A stretch of DNA of 27,273 bases from positions 1-27,273 of the forward strand of contig JALVUH010000137.1 in NCBI GenBank assembly GCA_027035735.1, written 5' to 3'. Positions 1 to 7,057 of the stretch are shown one piece after another; position 1 is the stretch's first letter, and every line of letters starts with the position of its first letter. The position numbers were made by a program, and so were the translations under genes. Under the pieces are notes generated by a model that saw only the letters and a list, made by a program, of their open reading frames with translations, ran no database searches and was not told the DNA's origin. The DNA is from Nautiliaceae bacterium (GTDB lineage: Bacteria > Campylobacterota > Campylobacteria > Campylobacterales > Nautiliaceae).

Positions 1-116
1 TCTTTAAAAGAATTTTGAATTTTTAATTTTTTATTTTCTTTTTTTAAAATTTTTAACTCTTTTTTTAGTTTTTCTATCTCTTTTGTCTCTTTTTTACAAA
101 AAAATTTTTTAATCAA
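1..116 (-). CDS. Partial unidentified Lys/Glu-rich coiled-coil protein (N-terminus only)
   Basis: An open frame runs from a TTG codon at 116-114 off the left edge of the window with no stop, giving about 38 residues. TTG overlaps the end of the response regulator gene, and an AGGA lies 7 bases upstream, so the frame looks translated and coupled to its neighbour. The peptide begins LIKKFFCKK and continues as alternating Lys/Glu/Leu, a probable coiled coil. A sensor histidine kinase often follows a PhoB-type regulator, and a soluble coiled-coil linker would suit one, but no kinase motif lies inside the window. The kinase idea is inference from position only. Confidence 0.5.
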   Translation of the reverse strand, partial: MIKKFFCKKETKEIEKLKKELKILKKENKKLKIQNSFK

Positions 117-738
117 GTTTATATCCTACTCCTCTTACTGCTTTTAATAAATTTATTTTATGATTTAATCTATTTACTGCAACATTTACGCTTTTTTCAC
201 TTATTTCCAAAATCTCAGCAATCTCTTCTCTTGTAATTACTCTTTTTGGATTTTCAAAAAATAGTTTTAAGAGATTAAATTCATTATTTGTTAAATCAAT
301 CTTTTCATTTTCAATTTGTAAAATTTTATTTTCTAAGTCTAACTTATAGTTTTTATAAGAAATAAAGTTTGAAAGTTTTTTATTTCTTTTCAAAACGGCT
401 TTAATTCGTGCTTTAAGTTCTGCCATACTAAAAGGTTTAGTTATATAATCATCAGCTCCAGCTTCAAATCCTTGCAAAATATCTTCTTGAGAATTTTTGG
501 CAGTTAAGAAAATTACAGGTATATCATAACCTTCTTTTTTTAATTCTTTAATAAAAGAACTTCCCTCAACATGAGGGAGATTTCTATCTACTATTAAAAG
601 GTCTGGATTTTCTTCCATAATAAAATCTTTAACTTTTTTTGTATTTAAAAATCCTACTACATCATAACCTTCTTGCTGTAGATTAAATTCTAAAAGTTCT
701 AATAAATCTTCTTCATCTTCAATTATTCCAATTAACAT
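109..738 (-). CDS. OmpR/PhoB-family response regulator, probably for phosphate
   Basis: This is a two-component transcription regulator of 209 residues from the ATG at 738. An upstream TTG at 744 is also in frame, but AAAGG sits 6 bases before the ATG and directly abuts the TTG, so I chose the ATG. The receiver domain (about 1-118) has the acidic pocket ED at 7-8, phospho-acceptor Asp51 in LLIVDRNLP, Thr79 and Lys101 in the KPF motif. The winged-helix DNA-binding domain (about 125-209) ends in RGVGYKLD, the usual OmpR-family close. It lies 9 bases downstream of the PhoU-like gene and is divergent from pstSCAB, so it is likely the PhoB/PhosR equivalent. The family call is certain; the phosphate role is inferred from context. 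Confidence 0.9.
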   Translation of the reverse strand: MLIGIIEDEEDLLELLEFNLQQEGYDVVGFLNTKKVKDFIMEENPDLLIVDRNLPHVEGSSFIKELKKEGYDIPVIFLTAKNSQEDILQGFEAGADDYITKPFSMAELKARIKAVLKRNKKLSNFISYKNYKLDLENKILQIENEKIDLTNNEFNLLKLFFENPKRVITREEIAEILEISEKSVNVAVNRLNHKINLLKAVRGVGYKLD

Positions 739-747
739 TTTCAACCT

Positions 748-1302
748 TTATATATCAAGTCCTTCTTTTGCAAAAAGAAGATATTTTGCGATTGTTTTTA
801 CAGAATCTGTAATTCTTTCAAGTTTTTTTGCAATATTCAAAGTTTTTAAAATTTCATCAATATCATCTATTTTTTTAATATCTTTTACCAAATCTTTATA
901 AATTTCATCTGCTATTTTTTCATAACTTATAATAGTAGAATAAGCATCCTCTATATTTTCGCTTTTTATTGCAAGTTTTAAAGTAGTAATTGAACTTAAT
1001 GCATTTTGATATAAAGCATCAATTTTGTCATTTTTAAATTTATATTTTTTAATAAAACTTTTTACAGCTTTTTTTATTTTATAAAGAAACGATGTAATTT
1101 TTAAAAAAGCAATTGTTTGTCTTAGAAATTCTCCTTGTGGATGAGAGAGTGCTAATACTTTAATAATTTCATTATCAAATTCTTTTAAATCAATTAAAAA
1201 AAATTCATCGGTTAATTCTTTTTTTTGTAAAGACTCTTCAATTGCACATACATATTTATAAAATTTTTCATTTAACTTATTAAGTTGTTTTTCTATTAAC
1301 AT
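748..1302 (-). CDS. phoU: PhoU-like phosphate signalling protein
   Basis: The 184-residue protein is predicted all-helical and cytoplasmic. The C-terminal stretch KKLERITDSVKTIAKYLLF matches the PhoU helix pattern (lERigD...nIae.v.y), and the middle segment starting RQTIAFLKITSFLYKIKKAV resembles the first PhoU repeat. PhoU proteins link the Pst transporter to the sensor kinase and repress the Pho regulon when phosphate is plentiful. At 184 residues it is shorter than the usual roughly 220-240, so it is a diverged member. The ATG at 1302 has AAGGAAA 7 bases upstream. It is the first gene of a minus-strand unit with the response regulator and is divergent from pstS, which supports the phosphate role. 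Confidence 0.75.
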   Translation of the reverse strand: MLIEKQLNKLNEKFYKYVCAIEESLQKKELTDEFFLIDLKEFDNEIIKVLALSHPQGEFLRQTIAFLKITSFLYKIKKAVKSFIKKYKFKNDKIDALYQNALSSITTLKLAIKSENIEDAYSTIISYEKIADEIYKDLVKDIKKIDDIDEILKTLNIAKKLERITDSVKTIAKYLLFAKEGLDI

Positions 1303-1323
1303 ATTATTTCCTTTTTTTTAATT

Positions 1324-1329
1324 ATTATA
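1324..1329 (-). promoter_or_regulatory. Predicted -10 element of the phoU-regulator unit
   Basis: TATAAT on the minus strand, 22 bases before the phoU start codon. It has no TG extension, unlike most other candidate promoters in the window. The Pho-box-like repeat lies about 31 bases further upstream and points the other way, so control of this side by PhoB is possible but unproven. Confidence 0.5.
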
Positions 1330-1359
1330 TAATATTTAACGAAAAATAAAAGAAATGAA

Positions 1360-1393
1360 ATGTTATTGTTTTGTTATTTTATTTTTTTATAAT
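1360..1393 (+). promoter_or_regulatory. Pho-box-like direct repeat and -10 of the pst operon
   Basis: TGTTATT occurs at 1361-1367 and again at 1372-1378, two identical 7-mers separated by 4 bases (11-base period). Shifted by one base the halves read ATGTTAT and TTGTTAT, each matching five of seven positions of the Escherichia coli Pho-box half-site CTGTCAT. A perfect TATAAT follows at 1388-1393, ten bases after the repeat, which is where a Pho box replaces the -35 region. The -10 lacks the TG extension, as expected for an activator-dependent promoter. The spacing is seen directly; binding by the adjacent PhoB-like regulator is inferred. Confidence 0.65.
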
Positions 1394-1419
1394 TTTGAAA
1401 AATTTAATAAGGAGATGAA

Positions 1420-2424
1420 ATGAAAAAATTTATTGCAGGTTTAACATTAGCAGCAGTTAGTACATTTGCTTGGACAATTAATGGAACAGGTGCTACTTTT
1501 CCATATCCGGTATATAAAAAATGGATTTCAGCTTTTTATAATGCTACAGGTAATAGAGTAAATTATACAGGGACAGGTTCTGGAACTGGTATTAAAGAAG
1601 TTGCTCAAAGACATGTGGATTTTGGAGGAAGTGATAAACCTTTAAGTCCAAGAGTATTAAAAATTGCAAAACTTTATCAATTTCCAACAGTAGTTGGAGG
1701 AATTGTATTAGGATATAATATTCCTGGAGTTCATCATTTAAAATTAAGTGAAGCTGCTATAAAAGGTATTGTGCTTGGAACAATAAAATATTGGGATAAT
1801 CCTGTGATTGTAAAATATAATCCAGATGAAAAACTTCCTCATAAAAAAATAATTTTTGTTCATAGAAGTGATAAATCAGGAACTACTTTTAATTTTACTT
1901 ATTATTTAAGCAAAATGTGCCCTACATGGAGAAAATATTATGGAGCTAGAAAATTAATAAATTGGCCAACAGATGCTCAAGGAAGAGGAATAGCTGGAAA
2001 AGGAAATTTTGGAGTTAGTGCTGCAATTAAAACAAATCCATATTCAATTGGATATGTAGATTATGCAGATGCTCTTAAAAATCATTTAGAAATGGCTACT
2101 ATTCAAGGAAGTGATGGAAAATTTTATGCTCCAACTCCAAAAAATTTCTCAGAAGGTGCTAAATTTGCAGGATTTGATCCTAAAAAAGATTTTTATAAAG
2201 TAATTGCTTATCCAAAACATGGATATCCAATTATTGCAGCTACATTTATTTTAATACCTCAAGAAAAGGTAAATAAAGATAAAGAAGTTACAACATTTTT
2301 TAATTGGGCATATAAAAATGGAGATAAAATGGCTAGTTCTTTAGGATATATTCCACTTCCATCAAATGTAAAAGCAATGATTAGAAAATATTGGGAAGAA
2401 AAAGGAGTAGCTCCTTTAAATTAA
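1420..2424 (+). CDS. pstS: Phosphate ABC transporter, periplasmic phosphate-binding protein
   Basis: PstS captures phosphate in the periplasm and delivers it to PstCA. The 334-residue precursor starts with a signal peptide (MKKFIAGLTLAAVSTFAW, cleavage likely near residue 18). The mature part opens with NGTGATFPYPVYKKW, the characteristic PstS start. Phosphate-contact motifs follow: TGTGSGTG at about 50-57, DFGGSDKPL at 67-75 and RSDKSGTT at 149-156. There is no lipobox Cys, so it is soluble rather than lipid-anchored. The ATG has GGAG upstream. It is first in pstSCAB and separated from pstC by a hairpin that may keep PstS in excess over the membrane subunits. Expression should rise in phosphate limitation through the upstream Pho-box-like element. 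Confidence 0.96.
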   Translation: MKKFIAGLTLAAVSTFAWTINGTGATFPYPVYKKWISAFYNATGNRVNYTGTGSGTGIKEVAQRHVDFGGSDKPLSPRVLKIAKLYQFPTVVGGIVLGYNIPGVHHLKLSEAAIKGIVLGTIKYWDNPVIVKYNPDEKLPHKKIIFVHRSDKSGTTFNFTYYLSKMCPTWRKYYGARKLINWPTDAQGRGIAGKGNFGVSAAIKTNPYSIGYVDYADALKNHLEMATIQGSDGKFYAPTPKNFSEGAKFAGFDPKKDFYKVIAYPKHGYPIIAATFILIPQEKVNKDKEVTTFFNWAYKNGDKMASSLGYIPLPSNVKAMIRKYWEEKGVAPLN

Positions 2425-2451
2425 GAGGACTTGAAATCCTCTTGTTATTTT
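2423..2451 (+). terminator. Hairpin between pstS and pstC (attenuator-like terminator)
   Basis: A perfect 7-base stem AAGAGGA (2423-2429) pairs with TCCTCTT (2437-2443) across a 7-base loop and is followed by GTTATTTTTTTT. The stem begins inside the pstS stop codon. No promoter-like sequence is obvious before pstC, so partial termination, giving more pstS than pstCAB message, is the likely role. Confidence 0.7.
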
Positions 2452-2487
2452 TTTAGAATTACAATTAATAATTTTTAAAGGCAGTAA

Positions 2488-3453
2488 ATGGAGAAAATTT
2501 TTAAGACTCTCTCTCAATTAAGTGCTTCTACTATTCTTTTAATTTTATCTGCAATATTTGTCGTATTGTATATTGAGGCAAAACCTGCAATTGAAAAGTA
2601 TGGTCTTCATTTTTTAGTTGATCCAAGATGGGGCGTTACTGTTCAAAAAAACAATACGCCAAATGTTGCTAATAATACTGCTAATTCAGAAGTTGGTGGT
2701 ATTAATGTAGAAGATGACGATGTTTTAGCTGCTATAGGAGCTCTTTCACCTTCAGAAGAACAGAAGTCAGATGTTGTTTATGGAGGACTTGTTCCAATTG
2801 TAGGTACAATCCTATCAACTCTTATAGCAATGACTTTTGCTGTGCCAATTGCTATGGGTATTGCTATATTTTTGGCAGAAATAGCTCCTCCTTCTATTTC
2901 AAAACCTGTAGGAATAGCAATTGAGCTTCTTGCCGCAATTCCAAGTATTATTTATGGAATGTGGGGACTTTTTTATTTTGGCCCTTTTATTGCCAAAATT
3001 TTTGGTGGAAGTAGTGTAAATTTACTTGTAGCAGGGCTTGTTTTGGGAGTTATGATTATTCCTTTTATGGCAAGTTTAACAAGAGATAGTATGAAAACAA
3101 CTCCAAATGTTTTAAAAGAATCAGCTTATGCTATGGGAGCTACTAAATTTGAAGTTATAAAAGATGTAATTTTTCCATATGCAAAAAAGGGAATTGTTGG
3201 AAGTATGATTTTAGCACTAGGGCGTGCTCTTGGTGAAACAATGGCAGTTGCATTTGTAATTGGGGGAGTGTTTAATTTTCCTCACAAACTTACAGACCCA
3301 ACAGTATCAATTCCTGTAGTTTTGGCAAATAACTTTGCAGAAAGCAGTGGACTTAGTCTTGCAGCACTTTTTTATTTAGCATTGATTTTATTTGTTATTT
3401 CATTTATTGTAATCTCTTTTGCTAAATTTTATTTTCTAAGGGATAAAAAATGA
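2488..3453 (+). CDS. pstC: Phosphate ABC transporter permease PstC
   Basis: PstC is one of the two inner-membrane permeases of the Pst phosphate importer. It has 321 residues, with a first membrane helix at about 13-30, then further helices from about 102 to 318. The ABC permease (EAA) loop is at about 211-255, with ESAYAMGATKFEVI and GRALGETMAV. Between helix 1 and the conserved YGGLVPIVGT lies a longer than usual polar, Asn- and acid-rich segment (about 52-97) predicted in the periplasm, where E. coli PstC has only a short loop. The frame is intact through it, so this is an insertion rather than an error. ATG at 2488 follows AAAGG; the gene overlaps pstA by 4 bases. Confidence 0.94.
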   Translation: MEKIFKTLSQLSASTILLILSAIFVVLYIEAKPAIEKYGLHFLVDPRWGVTVQKNNTPNVANNTANSEVGGINVEDDDVLAAIGALSPSEEQKSDVVYGGLVPIVGTILSTLIAMTFAVPIAMGIAIFLAEIAPPSISKPVGIAIELLAAIPSIIYGMWGLFYFGPFIAKIFGGSSVNLLVAGLVLGVMIIPFMASLTRDSMKTTPNVLKESAYAMGATKFEVIKDVIFPYAKKGIVGSMILALGRALGETMAVAFVIGGVFNFPHKLTDPTVSIPVVLANNFAESSGLSLAALFYLALILFVISFIVISFAKFYFLRDKK

Positions 3454-4256
3454 GACTTATAATTAATAAAATTATTTTAGCTCTTTCTACTCTTGCTGCA
3501 ATTTTAGGGCTTATATTTTTATTTTGGATTTTAATTACTTTAACTATTAAAGGAGTAAAATCTATAAATCTTTATATTTTTACTCATGATTTGGTAGATA
3601 ATGGGCTTAGAAATTTACTTGTTGGACAATTTATTTTAGCCTTAATTGCTGTTGTTATTGGAGTGCCTATTGGTATGATTGCTGGTATTTATCTGCAAGA
3701 ATATTCATTTAATAATAAATTTGCTTCATTTATTAGAAATTTAAGTGATGTAATGATGTCTGCTCCATCAATTGTAATAGGGACTTTTGTATATGCTATT
3801 TTAGTAAATCCAATTGGGCATATGAATGGATGGGCTGGTGCTGTGGCTTTGGCAATTCTTATGCTTCCAATTGTGGTAAGAACTACTGATGATATGTTAG
3901 GACTTGTTCCAAAAGAACTCAGAGAAGCAGGTGTTGCAATAGGAGCACCAAAATATAGAGTTATTTTTGATATTATTATTAAAGCTGCAAAAGTAGGAAT
4001 TATGACAGGATTACTTTTAGCTTTTGCAAGAATTATAGGAGAAACTGCTCCATTACTTTTTACTAGTGGGAACTCTCAATATTTTACAATAAATCTTAAT
4101 GAAGAATTTCCAAGCTTGACAGTTGCAATTTATAACCTTGCTACAATGCCAGATAAACATCTTGTAGATATTGCGTGGGCAGGTGCTTTTATTTTGACAT
4201 TTTTTGTTTTATTAATAAATTTAGCTGGAAGATATATTGTAAAGGATAAAAAATGA
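3450..4256 (+). CDS. pstA: Phosphate ABC transporter permease PstA
   Basis: PstA is the second Pst permease subunit and pairs with PstC in the inner membrane. It has 268 residues with about six predicted helices: the first at about 8-32, and others including LLVGQFILALIAVVIGVPIG (from about 56). The ABC-permease loop is ELREAGVAIGAPKYRVIFD (about 155-173), followed by ARIIGETAPLLF, a strongly PstA-like motif. Length is close to the family norm. It starts at an ATGA overlap with pstC and ends in another with pstB, so the three are translationally coupled. Confidence 0.95.
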   Translation: MRLIINKIILALSTLAAILGLIFLFWILITLTIKGVKSINLYIFTHDLVDNGLRNLLVGQFILALIAVVIGVPIGMIAGIYLQEYSFNNKFASFIRNLSDVMMSAPSIVIGTFVYAILVNPIGHMNGWAGAVALAILMLPIVVRTTDDMLGLVPKELREAGVAIGAPKYRVIFDIIIKAAKVGIMTGLLLAFARIIGETAPLLFTSGNSQYFTINLNEEFPSLTVAIYNLATMPDKHLVDIAWAGAFILTFFVLLINLAGRYIVKDKK

Positions 4257-5071
4257 AATCGTTTAATGAAGAAAATAAGCAAACATTAGATAAAGTAATG
4301 GATATAAAAAATTTTTATTTTACATATGCAGGAGCAAGTAAGCCAAGTTTAAAAAATATTAATATGCCAATTTATGAAAAAAAAGTAACAGCACTCATTG
4401 GTCCTAGTGGATGCGGTAAATCTACACTTCTTAGAAGTCTTAATAGAATTCATGATTTATATCCTGGAAATAAATATGAAGGAGAAATTTTACTTAAAAA
4501 TTTTGAGACAGGTGAAATGGAAAATATACTTGAATATAAAAAAGAAAATGAACTTATAAAGCTTCGTCAAAGAGTAGGTATGATATTCCAAAAGCCAACA
4601 CCATTTCCTATGAGTATTTATGATAATATTGCTTATGGTCTTAGACTTATGGGTAAAAAAAATAAAAATTTACTTGACGAAAAAGTAGAAGAAGCGTTGA
4701 AGGGTGCAGCTTTGTGGGATGAGGTAAAAGATAGATTAAAAGATGACGCAAGAGGACTTAGTGGAGGACAGCAACAAAGACTTTGTATTGCAAGAGCAAT
4801 TGCTGTAGAGCCAGAAGTACTTTTAATGGATGAACCAACAAGTGCGCTTGACCCAATATCTACTATTGCTATTGAAGAATTAGTAGCAAAACTTAAAGAT
4901 AAAGTTACTATTGCAATAGTGACTCATAATATGCAACAAGCAAGCAGGGTTAGTGATTATACAGCATTTATGTATTTAGGAGAGCTTATAGAATTTGGAC
5001 CAACTGAACAAATTTTCTTAAATCCAAAAGAAAAACGAACAGCAGATTATATAGCTGGAAAATTTGGATAA
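4253..5071 (+). CDS. pstB: Phosphate ABC transporter ATP-binding protein
   Basis: PstB hydrolyses ATP to drive phosphate import through PstCA. In 272 residues it shows every ABC ATPase motif: Walker A GPSGCGKST at 50-58, Q-loop in GMIFQKPTPFPMSIYDN (about 109-125), signature LSGGQQQR at 169-176, Walker B and D-loop VLLMDEPTSALDP at 189-201, and switch His225 in VTHNMQQA. QKPTPFPMSIYDNIAYG and LNRIHDLYPG are PstB-specific. Its start overlaps pstA by 4 bases. It appears to be the last gene of the pst operon; no clear terminator follows, and a new promoter lies immediately downstream. Confidence 0.97.
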   Translation: MKSFNEENKQTLDKVMDIKNFYFTYAGASKPSLKNINMPIYEKKVTALIGPSGCGKSTLLRSLNRIHDLYPGNKYEGEILLKNFETGEMENILEYKKENELIKLRQRVGMIFQKPTPFPMSIYDNIAYGLRLMGKKNKNLLDEKVEEALKGAALWDEVKDRLKDDARGLSGGQQQRLCIARAIAVEPEVLLMDEPTSALDPISTIAIEELVAKLKDKVTIAIVTHNMQQASRVSDYTAFMYLGELIEFGPTEQIFLNPKEKRTADYIAGKFG

Positions 5072-5075
5072 TTTT

Positions 5076-5084
5076 TGGTATAAT
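5076..5084 (+). promoter_or_regulatory. Predicted extended -10 before the SprA-related gene
   Basis: TGG directly followed by TATAAT (5079-5084), preceded by a T-run, 21 bases before the ATG at 5106. It matches the extended -10, T-rich promoter type described for Campylobacterota sigma-70 and suggests transcription independent of pst. Confidence 0.6.
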
Positions 5085-5105
5085 AAATAAAAAACGGAGA
5101 AAAAA

Positions 5106-5534
5106 ATGACTATTTCTCCAATTAATTCTTATATTAATCCTCATAAAAATCTTAATAATCCTAAAATTCAAGAAAAAATTCTTAGATTAAAAGAGATAGA
5201 TGCTCACGTAAAAGCTCATGAGGCTGCTCATAAAGCAGCAGGTGGTTCTTTGGCTGGTGCTGCTCATTATACCTATGTTACAGGTCCTGATGGCAAAAAA
5301 TATGCAATAGCAGGAGAAGTTCCTATTGCTATAAAAAAAGGAAATACCCCTGAAGAGACTATTGCAAATATGGAAATAGTAAAAGCAGCTGCTCTTGCTC
5401 CATCTGACCCATCTCCACAAGATTTAAAAGTTGCTGCAACTGCAGAAATGATAGAAAATCAAGCAAGAATGAAACTTAATCAACAAAAATTACACTTTGA
5501 AAAAAAGGGAAATCATATAAATATTTTAGTATAA
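5106..5534 (+). CDS. SprA-related / CJM1_0395-family putative metalloprotease
   Basis: This 142-residue protein carries HEAAH at 38-42, an HExxH zinc-protease motif, in the context VKAHEAAHKAAGGSLAG, followed by YTYVTGPDGKKYAIAGEVPI (about 56-75). That matches a family annotated in Campylobacterota as putative metalloprotease CJM1_0395 or SprA-related, known mostly by sequence. There is no signal peptide or membrane helix, so it is predicted cytoplasmic. A well-placed third zinc ligand is not obvious; Glu71 in the conserved AGEVP is one candidate. Members elsewhere are often longer, so this is a minimal version. It sits between pstB and fmt under its own promoter. Family recognition is good; peptidase activity is unproven here. 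Confidence 0.8.
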   Translation: MTISPINSYINPHKNLNNPKIQEKILRLKEIDAHVKAHEAAHKAAGGSLAGAAHYTYVTGPDGKKYAIAGEVPIAIKKGNTPEETIANMEIVKAAALAPSDPSPQDLKVAATAEMIENQARMKLNQQKLHFEKKGNHINILV

Positions 5535-5535
5535 T
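5530..5535 (+). promoter_or_regulatory. Possible -10 before fmt
   Basis: TATAAT overlaps the stop codon of the preceding gene and lies 26 bases before the fmt start. There is no TG extension. It may give fmt-birA-parAB its own transcript, or be chance in AT-rich sequence. Confidence 0.4.
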
Positions 5536-5561
5536 TAATTTTAAATTTTTAAAGGTTAAAT

Positions 5562-6449
5562 ATGAGAATAGTTTTTATGGGAAGTCCTGATTATGCTGTT
5601 AAAATACTTGATAGTTTAAATAAAGAATTTGATATAGTTGCTGTATATACTCAGCCTGATAAACCAGTTGGAAGAAAAAAAATACTTACTCCAACGCCTG
5701 TTAAAAAGTATGCACTTGAGAATAATTTAGAAGTTTTTACTCCAACTACTCTTAAAGATGAAGATTTAAAAAAATTTAATCCTGATTTTATAGTTGTTGC
5801 TGCTTATGGTCTTATTTTGCCACAAGATGTGTTAAAAACAGCTCCTTGCATAAATCTTCATGCTTCACTTCTTCCAAAATATAGAGGTGCATCTCCTATT
5901 CAAAGTGCAATTTTAAATGGAGATAAATATACAGGAGTTACTTCAATGCTTATGGATGAAGGGCTTGATACAGGGGATATTTTAGTTTGGGATTATACAG
6001 AAGTTGGTAATAAAACAAGTGTTGATTTATTTGATGAACTTGCTAATATTGCATCAAATCAAATTATTTATACATTAAAAAATTTTGAAAAAATAAAACC
6101 TTTAAAACAGAGTAATTTATTAGCAACTTATTCTCCAAAAATTAAGAAAGAAGATGGATATGTAGATTTTGAAGATGCTTTAATAATGGATAGAAAATAT
6201 AGAGCTTTTCAACCTTGGCCTGGAATTTTTTGTGATAAATTTAAAATAAATGAAATGGAATTAATTGATGTAGATTCTAATAATCAAAAAGGTGAAATAA
6301 TTAAAATTTTAGAGGATGGCGTAGTGGTAGGATGCAAAAAAGGAAGTGTTAAACTAAAAAAAATTCAAGTTCCTGGTAAAAAAGAAGTAGATGCTGTAAG
6401 TTATCTTAATGGGAAAAGATTGAAAATTGGTGATAATATTTTAGAATGA
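5562..6449 (+). CDS. fmt: Methionyl-tRNA formyltransferase
   Basis: Fmt transfers a formyl group from 10-formyl-tetrahydrofolate to Met-tRNA(fMet), making the bacterial initiator tRNA. The 295-residue protein begins MRIVFMGSPDYAV, a typical Fmt opening. Catalytic residues are recognisable: Asn98 and His100 in CINLHASLLPKYRGASPIQ (96-114) and Asp136 in DEGLDTGD. The C-terminal OB-fold-like part (about 200-295) contains YRAFQPWPGIF. Length is slightly short of the usual 305-315. It starts after AAAGG and ends in a 4-base overlap with birA. folD, which makes the folate precursor, lies 17 kb downstream, but I see no regulatory link. Confidence 0.96.
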   Translation: MRIVFMGSPDYAVKILDSLNKEFDIVAVYTQPDKPVGRKKILTPTPVKKYALENNLEVFTPTTLKDEDLKKFNPDFIVVAAYGLILPQDVLKTAPCINLHASLLPKYRGASPIQSAILNGDKYTGVTSMLMDEGLDTGDILVWDYTEVGNKTSVDLFDELANIASNQIIYTLKNFEKIKPLKQSNLLATYSPKIKKEDGYVDFEDALIMDRKYRAFQPWPGIFCDKFKINEMELIDVDSNNQKGEIIKILEDGVVVGCKKGSVKLKKIQVPGKKEVDAVSYLNGKRLKIGDNILE

Positions 6450-7051
6450 AATGGAAAATAGATTATTTTACTCAAATTGATTCTACTCAAAAATATTTAT
6501 TAAAAAAAATAGAAAAAGAAGATTTAAATTATTATTGTATTTGGAGTGATTATCAAACAAGTGGAATTGGAACAAAAGGCAGAAATTGGAAAGGTAAAAA
6601 AGGAAATCTTTTTTTATCTTTTGTTGTAGATTTAAAAGAATTTGATTTTATTCCAATTCAAAGTTTGAGTATTTATTTCTCTTTTTTGGTTTTTGAAATT
6701 TTAAAAAAATATCAATCTAATTTGATAATAAAATGGCCAAATGATATTTATATTTTAAACAATGAACCTAAAAAAATAGCTGGAATATTGGTAAATGTAA
6801 AAAAGAAAAAAATTATTTGTGGTATAGGGATAAATACAAAATTTGCACCTGAGATTGATAGTGAATATAAAAGTGGGTGTTTGGATATAGACATAAAAAA
6901 TGATAAAATTGTAAAAGAAATTTTAGCAGCTGTAGAGAAAAAAGAGAGATGGGAAAATATTTTTTATAAATATCAAAAAATTTTTAATAAAAGTAAAAGA
7001 ATTTTTAATATACAAAAATCATTAAATAAAGATGGAAGTTTAAAAGGATAA
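6446..7051 (+). CDS. birA: Biotin--protein ligase (biotin-[acetyl-CoA-carboxylase] ligase)
   Basis: BirA makes biotinyl-AMP and attaches biotin to carboxylase carrier domains. It has 201 residues and contains only the catalytic domain: DSTQKYL at 12-18, nucleotide/biotin loop TSGIGTKGRNW at 38-48 (the GRGRxxR-type loop), KWPNDIYI at 96-103, KIAGIL at 110-115 and GIGIN at 126-130. The N-terminal DNA-binding domain of bifunctional BirA is absent, so it should not act as a biotin repressor. The C-terminal SH3-like part is reduced. It is coupled to fmt by an ATGA overlap and is followed after 6 bases by parA. Confidence 0.92.
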   Translation: MKWKIDYFTQIDSTQKYLLKKIEKEDLNYYCIWSDYQTSGIGTKGRNWKGKKGNLFLSFVVDLKEFDFIPIQSLSIYFSFLVFEILKKYQSNLIIKWPNDIYILNNEPKKIAGILVNVKKKKIICGIGINTKFAPEIDSEYKSGCLDIDIKNDKIVKEILAAVEKKERWENIFYKYQKIFNKSKRIFNIQKSLNKDGSLKG

Positions 7052-7057
7052 TTTAAA

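Noticed and set aside
1..108. T-rich low-complexity sequence at the left edge
   Set aside because: Not a repeat: on the minus strand it is an open Lys/Glu-rich frame with a start signal, so it is listed as a partial gene.
5187..5420. Minus-strand open frame opposite the SprA-related gene
   Set aside because: The plus-strand gene has a promoter, ribosome binding site and family motifs; the reverse frame has none.
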